DNA of 64,000 nt from VRUE01 sp963824215 (GTDB lineage: Bacteria; Actinomycetota; Thermoleophilia; Solirubrobacterales; 70-9): positions 1,054,001-1,118,000 of the forward strand of contig CAWGOE010000004.1 in the NCBI GenBank assembly GCA_963824215.1, given 5' to 3'. Shown here piece after piece: positions 49,319-58,115 of this stretch; positions within the stretch are counted from its first letter, which is position 1, and every line of letters begins with the position of its first letter. Position numbers and translations under genes: made by a program. The notes under the pieces were generated by a model, which was not told where the DNA came from, ran no database searches, and was given only the letters and a program-made list of their open reading frames with translations.

Positions 49319-50100
49319 CGCTCCCCTCCTCCGCGCAGGGCGCTCGCCGCAAGCAGCAGGCGCGCCGCCGGGGACGGCCCCAGGCGACGGCTCCAGGCGC
49401 GCATCCTGACCCGCCGCGCGTCCTCGCCGTGGTAGACGCCGACCCGCGGCCACTCAAACGGGAGCGGCGGCTGGGCATCGCGCGGGACCGAGACGGCGAA
49501 GCGGTAGCCCGCTGCCGCAGCCGCCGCCGCCGCGCGCTCGTCGTAGTCGCTGTAGGGGTAGGCGAGCGAGTGACAGGGCTGGCCGGCCTGCTCTTCGCAG
49601 ATCCGCCGCGAGCGCTCCAGCTCGGCGGCGATCCCGTCGTCGTCGAGGCGCGAGAGCCGTGGGTGTGAGCAGGTGTGCGAGCCAATCTCCCAGCCGTCGG
49701 CGGCCAGCTCGCGTAGCTGCGGCCAGGACATGCACGCGAGCTCGCCCTCGTGCTCGGTGCCCAGCCAGCGGTCGTAACCGTCCCAGGCCATCGGCCGCTC
49801 GGCGCCCACGTAGTCGGTCGGCGCATAGACGGTGCCCGGGATGCCGAGGCGCGCCATCGGCCCCCGCGCATGCTCCCAAACCGAGAGATGGGCGTCGTCG
49901 AAGGTGACGACGACGGTGTTGCGGGTCGGCGGTGAGACGAGCGCCTCAGCGAGGGTCGCACCGCGATAGCCGTTGCGGACGAAGGAGGAGAGCTGCGCCT
50001 CGAAGTCGGCCGGCCGCACTGAGGTCGACGCCGGCCAGGTCTCGCTGATGCCGTGGTAGCAGAGGACCACCACCTCCCCGTAGGCGCCCGTTGCGGCCAC
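49315..50100 (-). CDS. polysaccharide deacetylase (NodB-type)
   Basis: A 261-residue protein: VVLCYHGISETW, VVVTFDDAHLSVWEHARGPM (motif 1, here DDA instead of DDG), WEIGSHTCSHPRLSRLDDDG (motif 2) and SLAYPYSDYDERAAAAAAAAG (motif 3). The Gly-to-Ala change after the Asp pair is seen in some family members and need not abolish metal binding. GTG 50100 is the start; the gene is coupled to the following glycosyltransferase. The locus thus carries three deacetylases. Confidence 0.87.
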   Translation of the reverse strand: MAATGAYGEVVVLCYHGISETWPASTSVRPADFEAQLSSFVRNGYRGATLAEALVSPPTRNTVVVTFDDAHLSVWEHARGPMARLGIPGTVYAPTDYVGAERPMAWDGYDRWLGTEHEGELACMSWPQLRELAADGWEIGSHTCSHPRLSRLDDDGIAAELERSRRICEEQAGQPCHSLAYPYSDYDERAAAAAAAAGYRFAVSVPRDAQPPLPFEWPRVGVYHGEDARRVRMRAWSRRLGPSPAARLLLAASALRGGGER

Positions 50101-50102
50101 GC

Positions 50103-51542
50103 TCAGGACTCCAGCACTAGCTCGTCGCGAAGGCTCGCGGGCAGGCGCGACTCGATCGCCCCCTCGAGCAAGTGGGAGTAGCGCTCCGCCATGTGAGTAG
50201 CGTCGAAGTCCTCGACGCGCGCCTGTCCCTGCGCGCGCAGCCGCTCGCTCAAATCCGGATCGGTGAGCACTCCCGCGCAGGCGACGGCAAAGGCGTCCTC
50301 GTCTTCCTTCGGCACGCAGATGCCGCCCTGCGTCACGTCGAGCAGCCAGCGCACGTCGCCGACGTCCGTAGCGACCACCGGGGTCCCCACCGCTATCGAC
50401 TCCAGCAGCGACATCGGCAGGCCCTCGGCGGTCGAGGGCAGCACCGCCAGGTCGGCGGCGCGCAGCAGCGCCGGCACATCGTCGCGGCTGCCGAGGAAGG
50501 TGGCCCAGTCAGCGTCGAGCTCGGCGGCCCGCTGCTTCACGGCTGCTTCGGTGTCGCCGTCGCCGACGAAGACCACCCGGACGTCGCCGAGCTCCTGCCG
50601 CAGGCGAGCGACGACGCTCAGCGTCGCCGCCTGGTTCTTCGGGGTCGCGAACCGCGCCACGTGCATGATCGCCTTCGCCTCCGGCGGGATTCCGAGCGCG
50701 CTGCGGGCGCCGCCGCCGGCGGCGGCCCGGCGGCGGAACTCCTCGACCGGCACGCCGTTGGGAATGAGGACGATCGAGTCGGCGCGAACTCCCTCGGCTT
50801 CGAGCTGCGGAGACTGGGCCGAGGAGACGACGACGGTGGCGTTGGTGGCGCGGTCGAGGACGCGGTTGTGGAGGGCAATTAGGCGGGCCCGTGGAACGCC
50901 GCTCTTGCTGACCTGCAGGCTGCGGTCACCGGCGTGCTCGGTTACGACGACCGGCCGTCGCGCGAGGATCGCCGCCAGCCGACCCCAGAGGCTGGCGTCC
51001 CAGCCGGTGCAGTGGACAACATCGGCGCCACGGGCGGCCCGGACCAGCGCGGGCAGGGCGCGGAGCTTGCCGACCCTGTCCCGTGCCCCCAGCGCCTGCA
51101 GCTTGACGCCAGCCTCTTCGAGGTCCTCGGCGTGGGAGGTGATGTCCTCGACCGCGACCAGTGTCACGTCATGGCCAAGCCTGCGCAGGCCGATCGCCAG
51201 ATTGCGCAGTTGCGTCTCGGCGCCGGCCCAGAAGAGCAGGTTGATCACCAGCAGGATGCGGCGCTTCGGCATCGCGGGCGCCACAGCGCCTGGATCACTC
51301 CAGCGGACGTCGGCGCCTCGCGAGCGCGAGCGCGAGCCGGTCGCGATCAGAAACAGCGCCGAGAGCGCGGCAGGCAACGCGTAGAGCAAAAGGCCAAGCG
51401 GACCGGTGGCGGCCGCCGCGTCAAAGATCTCGGCGTAGACCTCCAACATCGGCGTCGGGTCGAAAACAGCCCCGTCGACCTCGCCCAGGCGGCGTCCGTC
51501 GTCGCCGACCTCGCCCGCTGCGATCGAGGAATCCACCGGCAT
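50103..51542 (-). CDS. glycosyltransferase family 4 with a fused tail-like N-terminal extension
   Basis: A 479-residue frame. From residue 91 (MPKRRILLVINLLFWAGAET) it is a normal GT4: VVHCTGWDASLWGRLAAILA, IPNGVPVEEFRRRA, ADLAVLPSTAEGLPMSLLES. The first 90 residues instead resemble the C-terminal tail of the upstream paralog: VFDPTPMLEVYAEIFDAAAA matches its DFDAPRMAERYAEVFEAAIA, followed by a similar membrane helix. So the frame looks like the tail of one transferase joined to the start of another. ATG 51542 overlaps the upstream stop; ATG 51272 would give the plain 389-residue enzyme. Confidence 0.85.
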   Translation of the reverse strand: MPVDSSIAAGEVGDDGRRLGEVDGAVFDPTPMLEVYAEIFDAAAATGPLGLLLYALPAALSALFLIATGSRSRSRGADVRWSDPGAVAPAMPKRRILLVINLLFWAGAETQLRNLAIGLRRLGHDVTLVAVEDITSHAEDLEEAGVKLQALGARDRVGKLRALPALVRAARGADVVHCTGWDASLWGRLAAILARRPVVVTEHAGDRSLQVSKSGVPRARLIALHNRVLDRATNATVVVSSAQSPQLEAEGVRADSIVLIPNGVPVEEFRRRAAAGGGARSALGIPPEAKAIMHVARFATPKNQAATLSVVARLRQELGDVRVVFVGDGDTEAAVKQRAAELDADWATFLGSRDDVPALLRAADLAVLPSTAEGLPMSLLESIAVGTPVVATDVGDVRWLLDVTQGGICVPKEDEDAFAVACAGVLTDPDLSERLRAQGQARVEDFDATHMAERYSHLLEGAIESRLPASLRDELVLES

Positions 51543-52783
51543 CAGCTGACCCTCGGCAGGGGCGCACCCAAACGAAGGGCGAGAACAAGCGTCAGGGCGG
51601 CCATGATGGGAATCATGCAGATCAAGAGGCTTGGCACGGCGGCAGAGGCGATCGCCGCCTCAAAGACCTCGGCGTAGCGTTCGGCCATGCGCGGCGCGTC
51701 GAAGTCGGCGACGCCGATCGTGCCGGCCTCGCCGAGGCGGCGGCGCAGATTGTCATCGCCGAGCACTTGCTCGCAGGCCTCCTCGAAGGCATCCTCGTCC
51801 TCCTTCGCGACGCAGAGCCCGCCGCCGGTGGTGTCGATCAGCCAGCGCACATCGCCGACATCGGTCGTGACCACCGGGGTCCCCACCGCCATCGACTCGA
51901 TCAGCGACATCGGCAGGCCCTCGGCGGTCGAGGGCAGCACCGCCAGGTCGGCGGCGCGCAGCAGCGCCGGCACGTCGTCGCGGCTGCCAAGGAAGGTGGC
52001 CCAGTCAGCGCCCATCTCGGCCGCCTGGCGGCGGACCTTCTCCTCTTCGGGGCCCGCCCCGGCGAAGAGGACCCGCACGTCGCCATGGGTCTCCCGCAGC
52101 CGGGAGACCGCGCGCAAGGTAACTGGCTGACCCTTGGGAGGGGTGAAACGCGCCGCGTGGACGACCAGCGGCGAGCCCTCGGGCACACCCAACTCGGCGC
52201 GATCGATGCCCTCCCCGGCGCGCTGGCGCAGGTCCGCCAACGGCACGGCGTTGGGGATGCGGACGATCGACTCGGGGCGCACGCCCTCCGATTCGAGCAG
52301 CGGCACCTGCGCCTCGGCGACGACGACGGTGGCATAGGTGAAGCGGTCCAGGTAGCGGTTGTGGAGAGCGATCAGCCGCTCGCGTGAGGCGCCACTGCGA
52401 CTCACCTGGAAATCGCGACCGGCGGTGTGCTCGGTGACGACCACGGGGCGCCGTGCCCTGATCGCCGCCAGCCGCCCCCAGAGGCTGGCGTCCCAACCGG
52501 TGCAGTGAACCAGGTCCGCATCGCGCGCGATACGGGTCAGCTGCGGAATCGCTCGCAGCTTCGCCGCCCGTCCCTTGAGGTCAAGGACACGCAGCTCGAC
52601 TCCCGCCTCCTCCAAATCGTCGACATAGGAGGTCGCGTCGGCGATCGCGACGAGTGTCACCTCGTGGCCCAGCTTCCGCAGCCCAATAGCCATATGGCGA
52701 AGCTGCGTCTCAGCGCCCGCCCAGAAGAGCGTGTCGATGACCAGCACCAGCCGGCGCCCGGTGGTTTCGACGGCCGCCGTCAC
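51542..52783 (-). CDS. glycosyltransferase family 4 with C-terminal membrane helix
   Basis: A 413-residue GT4 closely related to the downstream gene: LVLVIDTLFWAGAETQLRHM, LVHCTGWDASLWGRLAAIRA, VVVTEHTAGRDFQVSRSGAS, ADLAVLPSTAEGLPMSLIES. After the usual end the chain continues into a hydrophobic segment (VPSLLICMIPIMAALTLVLA). Start is GTG 52783, overlapping the stop of the polymerase-like gene. The two tandem transferases share long stretches and clearly arose by duplication. Confidence 0.88.
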   Translation of the reverse strand: MTAAVETTGRRLVLVIDTLFWAGAETQLRHMAIGLRKLGHEVTLVAIADATSYVDDLEEAGVELRVLDLKGRAAKLRAIPQLTRIARDADLVHCTGWDASLWGRLAAIRARRPVVVTEHTAGRDFQVSRSGASRERLIALHNRYLDRFTYATVVVAEAQVPLLESEGVRPESIVRIPNAVPLADLRQRAGEGIDRAELGVPEGSPLVVHAARFTPPKGQPVTLRAVSRLRETHGDVRVLFAGAGPEEEKVRRQAAEMGADWATFLGSRDDVPALLRAADLAVLPSTAEGLPMSLIESMAVGTPVVTTDVGDVRWLIDTTGGGLCVAKEDEDAFEEACEQVLGDDNLRRRLGEAGTIGVADFDAPRMAERYAEVFEAAIASAAVPSLLICMIPIMAALTLVLALRLGAPLPRVS

Positions 52784-54261
52784 GCCAATAGCCCCGAATC
52801 GGCGGCGTCGGCCGCCCGCCCTTCGTAGTCGGCGGCGATGACGCCAGTGAGCAGGCCAAGCACGGTGGTCATGTCCTCGACTGAGAAGTAGATCGCGACA
52901 ATTGAGCTAATCATGACCATTGCGATGCCGACGCCGCAGGCGGTGATCGCCGGGTCGATCGGCGCCCGGCGGAAGGCTCGCACCACTGGGATCGCGAGGA
53001 AGGCCAGGAACGCCAGCAATCCCGGCACGCCACAGATCAACAGCAAGTAGAGATATTGGTTGTGGAGGAAGAGCTGAGGTTCGACCTTGACGCTGTGCGG
53101 CCCGACGAAGTCGAGGTTGTAGACGCCGAAATTGACCCCGGGGCCAATTCCGGTCACCGCGTGCCGCTGGGCCTTGGGCCAGGCTATCCGGGTCTCCTGA
53201 CCACGATCGGCGAGCGAGCTCGATTGCTGCACCTTGCGGGGGTTGAAGAGGGTCGAACCGCGTTTCACGACGGGGTCCAGCACGCGGCTGTCGGTGGCTG
53301 AGCCCAAGCTGGCCAGGAGGACGATCCCAGCGAGCGAGACGGCGATCGCGGCAGTCAGCCGGTTGCGCACGAACGGGCCGCCGACCACCATCATCAGAAC
53401 CAGCCCGGCGATCAAGCCGAGCCACATGTTGCGGTTGAAGCTGATCGCGATCGAGAGGACCATCCCGGCGAGCGCCAGCCCCCAGCCGAGGCGCCTGCCC
53501 TTGCCGGTGGTGAGCAGCCGCACGGCGGCGAACCAGAACAACGCATAGGCCATCGAGAGGCCGGCCAGGCGCACCCGGAGCAGGCCAGCGGCCCCTTCCT
53601 CCTCCTTCACGATCGTTTCGCCCCCGCCGGAGAGGGTCTCGCCGATCCCGGCCCCGAGCGCCACGATCAGCGCGACGAGCCCTGCAACGGCGCCGATCGC
53701 GACGCCGCCGGTGAGTAGAAGCCGGCGCTCCCGGGGCTCCGGGAAGAGTCGGACGACCACGTAGAAGAAGGTCAGCAGCGCGAACGGACGAGCCCAGTTG
53801 AAGACGTCGGTAAGGGGGGCCCGGCCATCGAGCAACGCCAGACCCCCAGCCAAGGCCAGCATGGCGAGGAAGGCGGCGAGAGCCAGCCCCGGCGCTCCAC
53901 CCCACGTCTGCCGCTTGGGGCGAACGGCGGCCAGGAACAGCAACCCGACCAGCGCCATCTCATGCGGGCGGACGCTGAGCGGGCCGATTTCGAAGGCGAA
54001 AAAGGTCGGGTAGAAGATGAAATCGGTAAGGCAGAAGAGGACAAACGCGGTCGCGATCGGAAAACGGAAGACGAATGCGATGCCGGCGACGCCGGCGAGC
54101 AACAGCAGCGGTTTGGCCGAGCCCGAGCCGGCGAGCGCGCGCGCGAGCACCGCCTCGAACAGCAGCGCGGCCAGCAGAAACGCAGCGACTCTGACTGCGT
54201 CAGGTACTCGTTGCGCCGCTTCCGACAACGTCGGAACGGTAGTAATGCGAGTACTTGCCAC
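52780..54261 (-). CDS. O-antigen ligase/polymerase-like membrane protein (WaaL/Wzy type)
   Basis: A roughly 493-residue protein with about 12 hydrophobic helices and one large loop (residues 320-400) carrying ETRIAWPKAQRHAVTGIGPG and the family motif LFLHNQYLYLLLICGVPGLL, where the HNxxL histidine is typical of O-antigen ligase/polymerase proteins. As the only such protein in the locus it is the likely polymerase. GTG 54261 would overlap the upstream gene by 62 bases; TTG 54228 is a shorter alternative start. Confidence 0.85.
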   Translation of the reverse strand: MASTRITTVPTLSEAAQRVPDAVRVAAFLLAALLFEAVLARALAGSGSAKPLLLLAGVAGIAFVFRFPIATAFVLFCLTDFIFYPTFFAFEIGPLSVRPHEMALVGLLFLAAVRPKRQTWGGAPGLALAAFLAMLALAGGLALLDGRAPLTDVFNWARPFALLTFFYVVVRLFPEPRERRLLLTGGVAIGAVAGLVALIVALGAGIGETLSGGGETIVKEEEGAAGLLRVRLAGLSMAYALFWFAAVRLLTTGKGRRLGWGLALAGMVLSIAISFNRNMWLGLIAGLVLMMVVGGPFVRNRLTAAIAVSLAGIVLLASLGSATDSRVLDPVVKRGSTLFNPRKVQQSSSLADRGQETRIAWPKAQRHAVTGIGPGVNFGVYNLDFVGPHSVKVEPQLFLHNQYLYLLLICGVPGLLAFLAFLAIPVVRAFRRAPIDPAITACGVGIAMVMISSIVAIYFSVEDMTTVLGLLTGVIAADYEGRAADAADSGLLA

Positions 54262-55732
54262 GTTCGGGCTCCGTGAAGTTTGCGATCACGCCGATCGGTT
54301 TCTTGTCCAGTAGGGAGAACTGCTTGCTCAGTGCCCCACCCGCATCGCGGGTGGTTTTGCCGAGGCCACCGACGACGACGACCGCCGAGACCTCTGCGAC
54401 CAGCGCCAGCGCGTCGCTGACCGCCGCCAGGGCCGGGCTGTCGATTATCACCATCCGGAACCTTTCTTCAAGCTTGATCAGCAAGTCGCGCATCTGGGCG
54501 CTGTCGAGCAGCTCGGACGGGTTTGGCGGCACCGGGCCGCTTGGCAGCACGGTCAGCGAGCGCGCTTGCCCGCCGGTGCCGGCCGGGACGTCGACCTCGA
54601 TCAGCACTTTCTCGAACGGCGTGCCGGCGAGGACGTTGGAGAGGCCGCTCGCCGGCCCTCCGGTGACCCCGCGCAGCTCGCCGCCTTTGCGCAGGTCGCC
54701 TTCGACGAGGACGACCTCGTCCCCCATCTCCGCCATCGTCATCGCCAACGTCCGCGCGACGGTCGACTTGCCATCCCCGGCTTCGGGGCTGGTGACGAGG
54801 ATCGAGCGCAGGCCGCCGTCGACGTTGAAATAGCGCAGGTTGGTGCGCAGCACCCGGAACGCCTCCCCCTCCTGGGTCTGCGGCCCGATCGCCTCGGCAC
54901 GCCGTTTGGAGAGACGCTGGCTGTTCGGGATGCGAGCGAGGATCGGCACGCCGTAAATTTCCTCGAGTTCGTCGATGCCGCGCACGCGGCGGTCGATTCG
55001 CTCCAGCAGGGCGGCCAGACCAAGGCCGACAAGGAGCCCGAGGATCACGCCGAGCAGGACGTTACGCAGCGTCTTCGGCGAGGACGGAGAGGACGGCGGA
55101 GTCGCAGGCTGCACCAGCTCGGCGCCACCGGTCTGCAGGGCCTGGGTCAGCTTCAGGCGGTCAAGCTGTTCGCTCAGGGCAGCGCCCTCTTTGCCTTCCT
55201 GCTCGGCGGGCGAGAGCTGTTCGAGGCCGGCTTCGGCGACATCGATCGCGTCCTGGACCTGGGAGCGATCGGCCGCGCGGCGGAAGGAGATATAGGCCTC
55301 CCCGTACGCGTTGGCCATCGCAGCCGAAAGGTCTGGGTCGCTGGTCGTCGCGGCGATCTTGGCGGTGTCGGCTTCGGCGCTGGCTTCGACTTCGACGCTT
55401 TCGAGGACTTCCGCGGCCGGCACCCCGTCGAGCAGCTCCGCCGCTTTCTCGGCGACGACGGGCAGACCGACAAGCTGACCGTTGGTGGCTGCCTCCCGGG
55501 TCGGGTCGATTACGGTTTCGCCTTCTTCGGGGCCGCTGGGCGCCTGGCGGAAGAGCAGCGTCGCGGTTGCCGTGTACTGCTTCTCCTGGGTCAGCGAGAA
55601 GAGCAAGGCGAGCAGAGGCACCAGGACGATGGCCTGCAGAACGACAAGCTTGCGCCGCCGCACGATGCGCAGCAGCTGATCGAGAACGCCTTCGGAGTTC
55701 ACCTGCGGGTCTTTCGACATCACAGCGTCCAT
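54200..55732 (-). CDS. Wzz/Wzc-type chain-length determinant and tyrosine autokinase
   Basis: A 510-residue protein combining a Wzz domain (helix VVLQAIVLVPLLALLFSLTQ, extracytoplasmic coiled region to about residue 215, second helix TLRNVLLGVILGLLVGLGLA) with a cytoplasmic BY-kinase: Walker A SPEAGDGKSTVARTLAMTMA near residue 312, Walker A-prime VLVEGDLRKG and Walker B FRMVIIDSPAL. The C-terminus ends with only a short tyrosine pair (KYSHYY), the expected phosphorylation region. It sets polymer length and regulates export. It is divergent from hddA. Confidence 0.9.
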   Translation of the reverse strand: MDAVMSKDPQVNSEGVLDQLLRIVRRRKLVVLQAIVLVPLLALLFSLTQEKQYTATATLLFRQAPSGPEEGETVIDPTREAATNGQLVGLPVVAEKAAELLDGVPAAEVLESVEVEASAEADTAKIAATTSDPDLSAAMANAYGEAYISFRRAADRSQVQDAIDVAEAGLEQLSPAEQEGKEGAALSEQLDRLKLTQALQTGGAELVQPATPPSSPSSPKTLRNVLLGVILGLLVGLGLAALLERIDRRVRGIDELEEIYGVPILARIPNSQRLSKRRAEAIGPQTQEGEAFRVLRTNLRYFNVDGGLRSILVTSPEAGDGKSTVARTLAMTMAEMGDEVVLVEGDLRKGGELRGVTGGPASGLSNVLAGTPFEKVLIEVDVPAGTGGQARSLTVLPSGPVPPNPSELLDSAQMRDLLIKLEERFRMVIIDSPALAAVSDALALVAEVSAVVVVGGLGKTTRDAGGALSKQFSLLDKKPIGVIANFTEPERGKYSHYYRSDVVGSGATST

Positions 55733-55878
55733 GCCTTTAGCGACAGCATTGCGCGCCGCGGTTGCCGCCAGGCTTCTTGCACGAGTCAGCGCTCATCGGT
55801 CGGAGTCTCCAGTCGTTGGTCGGCGGGCGATGCTACCCATCCGGCGGGATCGGGGCGCTCCTATATCGTGCTCCGTCG

Positions 55879-56925
55879 ATGCCGGCCGCAGAGCAAAGCC
55901 CGCCGCGCCTGCTGCGCGCCAGGGCGCCGCTGCGAGTGAGCTTCGCCGGCGGCGGCACCGACGTCCCGCCGTATCCCGCCGAGCAAGGCGGGCTGGTGCT
56001 GAGCGCGACGATCAACCGCTACGCCTACGGCACGCTCCGCCCGCGCGCCGACCGCCAGATCGTGATCCAGTCCCTCGACCTCGACGTGGTCGCCTCGATC
56101 GCGCTCGAGGAGGCCCGCCCGGACGGCGACAAGCTCGACCTGATCAAGGCAGCGATCCAGAAGCTCGCCGCCGACTCCCCGCATGGCTTCGATCTCTTCC
56201 TGCACAGCGCCGCGCCGCCCGGCTCGGGCCTCGGCTCCTCCTCGGCGGTCATGGTGACCCTGATCGGGCTCCTCTCCGACCACATGAAGATGCCGCTGAC
56301 CGACTACGAGATGGCCCGGCTCGCGTACACCGTCGAGCGCCAGGACCTCGGCCTCAAGGGCGGCACCCAGGATCAGTACGCGGCGGTCTTCGGCGGCTTC
56401 AACTTCATCGAGTTCCGGGCCGAGGACGTGATCGTCAACCCGCTGCGCATCCACCCCGAGACGATCAACGAGCTCGAGTACAACCTGCTGCTCTGCTTCA
56501 CCGGCCGCACCCGCGTCTCCGACCACATCATCGAGGACCAGGTGGGTCGCTACCAGTCGCAGGAATCCTCGACCATGAACGGGCTGGAGAGGCAGAAGGA
56601 GCTGGCGGTGGCGATGAAGGACGCACTGCTGCAGGGCAGCCTGACCGAGTTCGGCGGGCTGCTGGACGAAGCCTGGCACGCGAAGAAGCAGATGTCGCCC
56701 CGGATCAGCAACGAGCACATCGACGATCTCTACGAAGCGGCGAAGCGGAATGGCGCCCTCGGCGGCAAGGTCACCGGCGCCGGCGGCGGCGGATACATGC
56801 TGCTCTACTGCCGCTATGACAGAAAGCACGAAGTCCAGGCGGCGCTGGCCGAGCGCGGCGCCGAGGCGGTCGACTTCCAGTTCGACCACAAGGGGCTGAC
56901 GACCTGGAGCCACGCCGATGACTGA
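55879..56925 (+). CDS. hddA: D-glycero-alpha-D-manno-heptose-7-phosphate kinase (GHMP family)
   Basis: A 348-residue GHMP kinase: ARAPLRVSFAGGGTDVPPYP at the start, PPGSGLGSSSAVMVTLIGLL (the ATP-binding P-x3-G-L-G-S-S-S motif) near residue 115, GGTQDQYAAVFGG, and KVTGAGGGGYMLLYC near the end. The length and G-G-T-D start match HddA, which phosphorylates heptose-7-phosphate at C1 with alpha configuration. ATG 55879 begins the unit; the stop overlaps gmhA. With gmhA and gmhB it makes three of the four steps to GDP-heptose. Confidence 0.9.
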   Translation: MPAAEQSPPRLLRARAPLRVSFAGGGTDVPPYPAEQGGLVLSATINRYAYGTLRPRADRQIVIQSLDLDVVASIALEEARPDGDKLDLIKAAIQKLAADSPHGFDLFLHSAAPPGSGLGSSSAVMVTLIGLLSDHMKMPLTDYEMARLAYTVERQDLGLKGGTQDQYAAVFGGFNFIEFRAEDVIVNPLRIHPETINELEYNLLLCFTGRTRVSDHIIEDQVGRYQSQESSTMNGLERQKELAVAMKDALLQGSLTEFGGLLDEAWHAKKQMSPRISNEHIDDLYEAAKRNGALGGKVTGAGGGGYMLLYCRYDRKHEVQAALAERGAEAVDFQFDHKGLTTWSHADD

Positions 56926-57520
56926 GCCGGGAGCGGCTGAGCTGGTCCGACAGCGCCTCGGCGAGGGGGTGGCCCTGGCCGAGGCGATGCTCGACCCAGA
57001 GTGCGTCGGTGAGATCGCCGCCGTCGCCGAGCTCACCGCCGAGGCCTACCGGCGAGGCGGCAAGCTGCTTCTCTTCGGCAACGGCGGCAGCGCCGCCGAC
57101 GCGATCCACATCGCCGCCGAGTTCGTCGGCCGCTACCTGGTCGACCGCCCCCCCCAGCCGGCGATCGCGCTGGTCGCGAACCCCTCCTCGGTGACGGCGA
57201 TCGGCAACGACTACGGCTACGACGAGGTCTTCGCCCGCCAGCTGCGCGGGCTCGGGGCGGACGGTGACGTGGCGATGGGGTTCACCACCAGCGGCCGCTC
57301 GGTCAACGTCGAGAAGGCGCTGCGAGCGGCGGCCGAGCTTGGCTTGGCGACGGTGGCGATGACCGGCGCAGACCCCGGGCCCGTGGGGGCCGCGGCCGAG
57401 CATCGCATCCGTATCCCCAGCTCCGAGACGCCGCGCATCCAGGAGGGCCACATGCTCGCCGCGCACACGATCTGCGAGTGGGTCGAGGCGAGGCTGGTAG
57501 AAGCGAGCGCATCCGCTTGA
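56918..57520 (+). CDS. gmhA: sedoheptulose-7-phosphate isomerase
   Basis: A 200-residue SIS-domain enzyme that converts sedoheptulose-7-phosphate to D-glycero-D-manno-heptose-7-phosphate. Seen: LLLFGNGGSAADAIHIAAEF, VGRYLVDRPPQPAIALVANP, ITNDYGYDEVFARQL-like (IGNDYGYDEVFARQL), GFTTSGRSVNVEKAL and IQEGHMLAAHTICEWVE with the conserved His and Glu. An eight-base overlap with hddA and a TTGA junction with gmhB show a tight operon. Confidence 0.92.
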   Translation: MTEPGAAELVRQRLGEGVALAEAMLDPECVGEIAAVAELTAEAYRRGGKLLLFGNGGSAADAIHIAAEFVGRYLVDRPPQPAIALVANPSSVTAIGNDYGYDEVFARQLRGLGADGDVAMGFTTSGRSVNVEKALRAAAELGLATVAMTGADPGPVGAAAEHRIRIPSSETPRIQEGHMLAAHTICEWVEARLVEASASA

Positions 57521-58083
57521 GCCGTCCGCGGCTGGCGCCGGGGGCGACGGCCTTCCTCGACCGCGACGGCACGATCAACGAGTCGCCGCCGGAGGGCGAG
57601 TACGTGACCTCGCCAGAGGGGCTGCGGCTGCTCGAGGGCGCCGCCGAGGCGATCCGCTTGCTCAATGAGCACCCGGCGAAGGTCGTCGTCGTCACCAACC
57701 AGCGCGGAATCGCGCTGGGGAAGATGAGCGAGGCGGACCTGGAGCGCGTCAACAACCGTCTCCGGCAGGAGCTGGGTCGCTCAGGCGCCCACCTCGACGC
57801 CATCCTCCACTGTCCCCACCACGAGGGCGCCTGCGATTGCCGCAAGCCGGGGACGGGCATGTTCGAACGCGCCGCCCGAGAGGTCGAGGGAGTCGAGCTG
57901 GCCGACGCCGCGATGATCGGCGACACGGCCAGGGACATGGAGGCCGGTAACCGCCTCGACCTCACCACCGTGCGGATCGGCAGCGCTGCCGACGGCGAGC
58001 CGGCCGCGGACCATGAGGCCGCGGACCTGCTCAGCGCAGCGCGCTGGCTTACCGGCAGCGCATCCGACATTGTCCCCCCCTGA
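57517..58083 (+). CDS. gmhB: D-glycero-manno-heptose-1,7-bisphosphate 7-phosphatase
   Basis: A 188-residue HAD phosphatase: FLDRDGTINESPPEGEYVTS (nucleophile and acid Asp), VVVVTNQRGIALGKMS, HCPHHEGACDCRKPGTGMF (the His-Cys zinc loop specific to GmhB) and AAMIGDTARDMEAGNR. The TTG at 57517 overlaps the gmhA stop and is the best start, as family sequence begins immediately. Downstream the nucleotidyltransferase (HddC) needed to complete GDP-heptose is missing from the window. Confidence 0.9.
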   Translation: MSRPRLAPGATAFLDRDGTINESPPEGEYVTSPEGLRLLEGAAEAIRLLNEHPAKVVVVTNQRGIALGKMSEADLERVNNRLRQELGRSGAHLDAILHCPHHEGACDCRKPGTGMFERAAREVEGVELADAAMIGDTARDMEAGNRLDLTTVRIGSAADGEPAADHEAADLLSAARWLTGSASDIVPP

Positions 58084-58104
58084 GTGGGGTGAATGTCGGA
58101 TGCG
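58059..58104. terminator. hairpin between gmhB and the convergent MaoC gene
   Basis: CGCATCCGACATT (58059-58071) pairs with AATGTCGGATGCG (58092-58104), with a further TCCCC/GGGG pairing inside; the gmhB stop is in the loop region. A 13-bp perfect outer stem between convergent genes fits a bidirectional terminator. Confidence 0.7.
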
Positions 58105-58115
58105 ACGGTTCAGGC

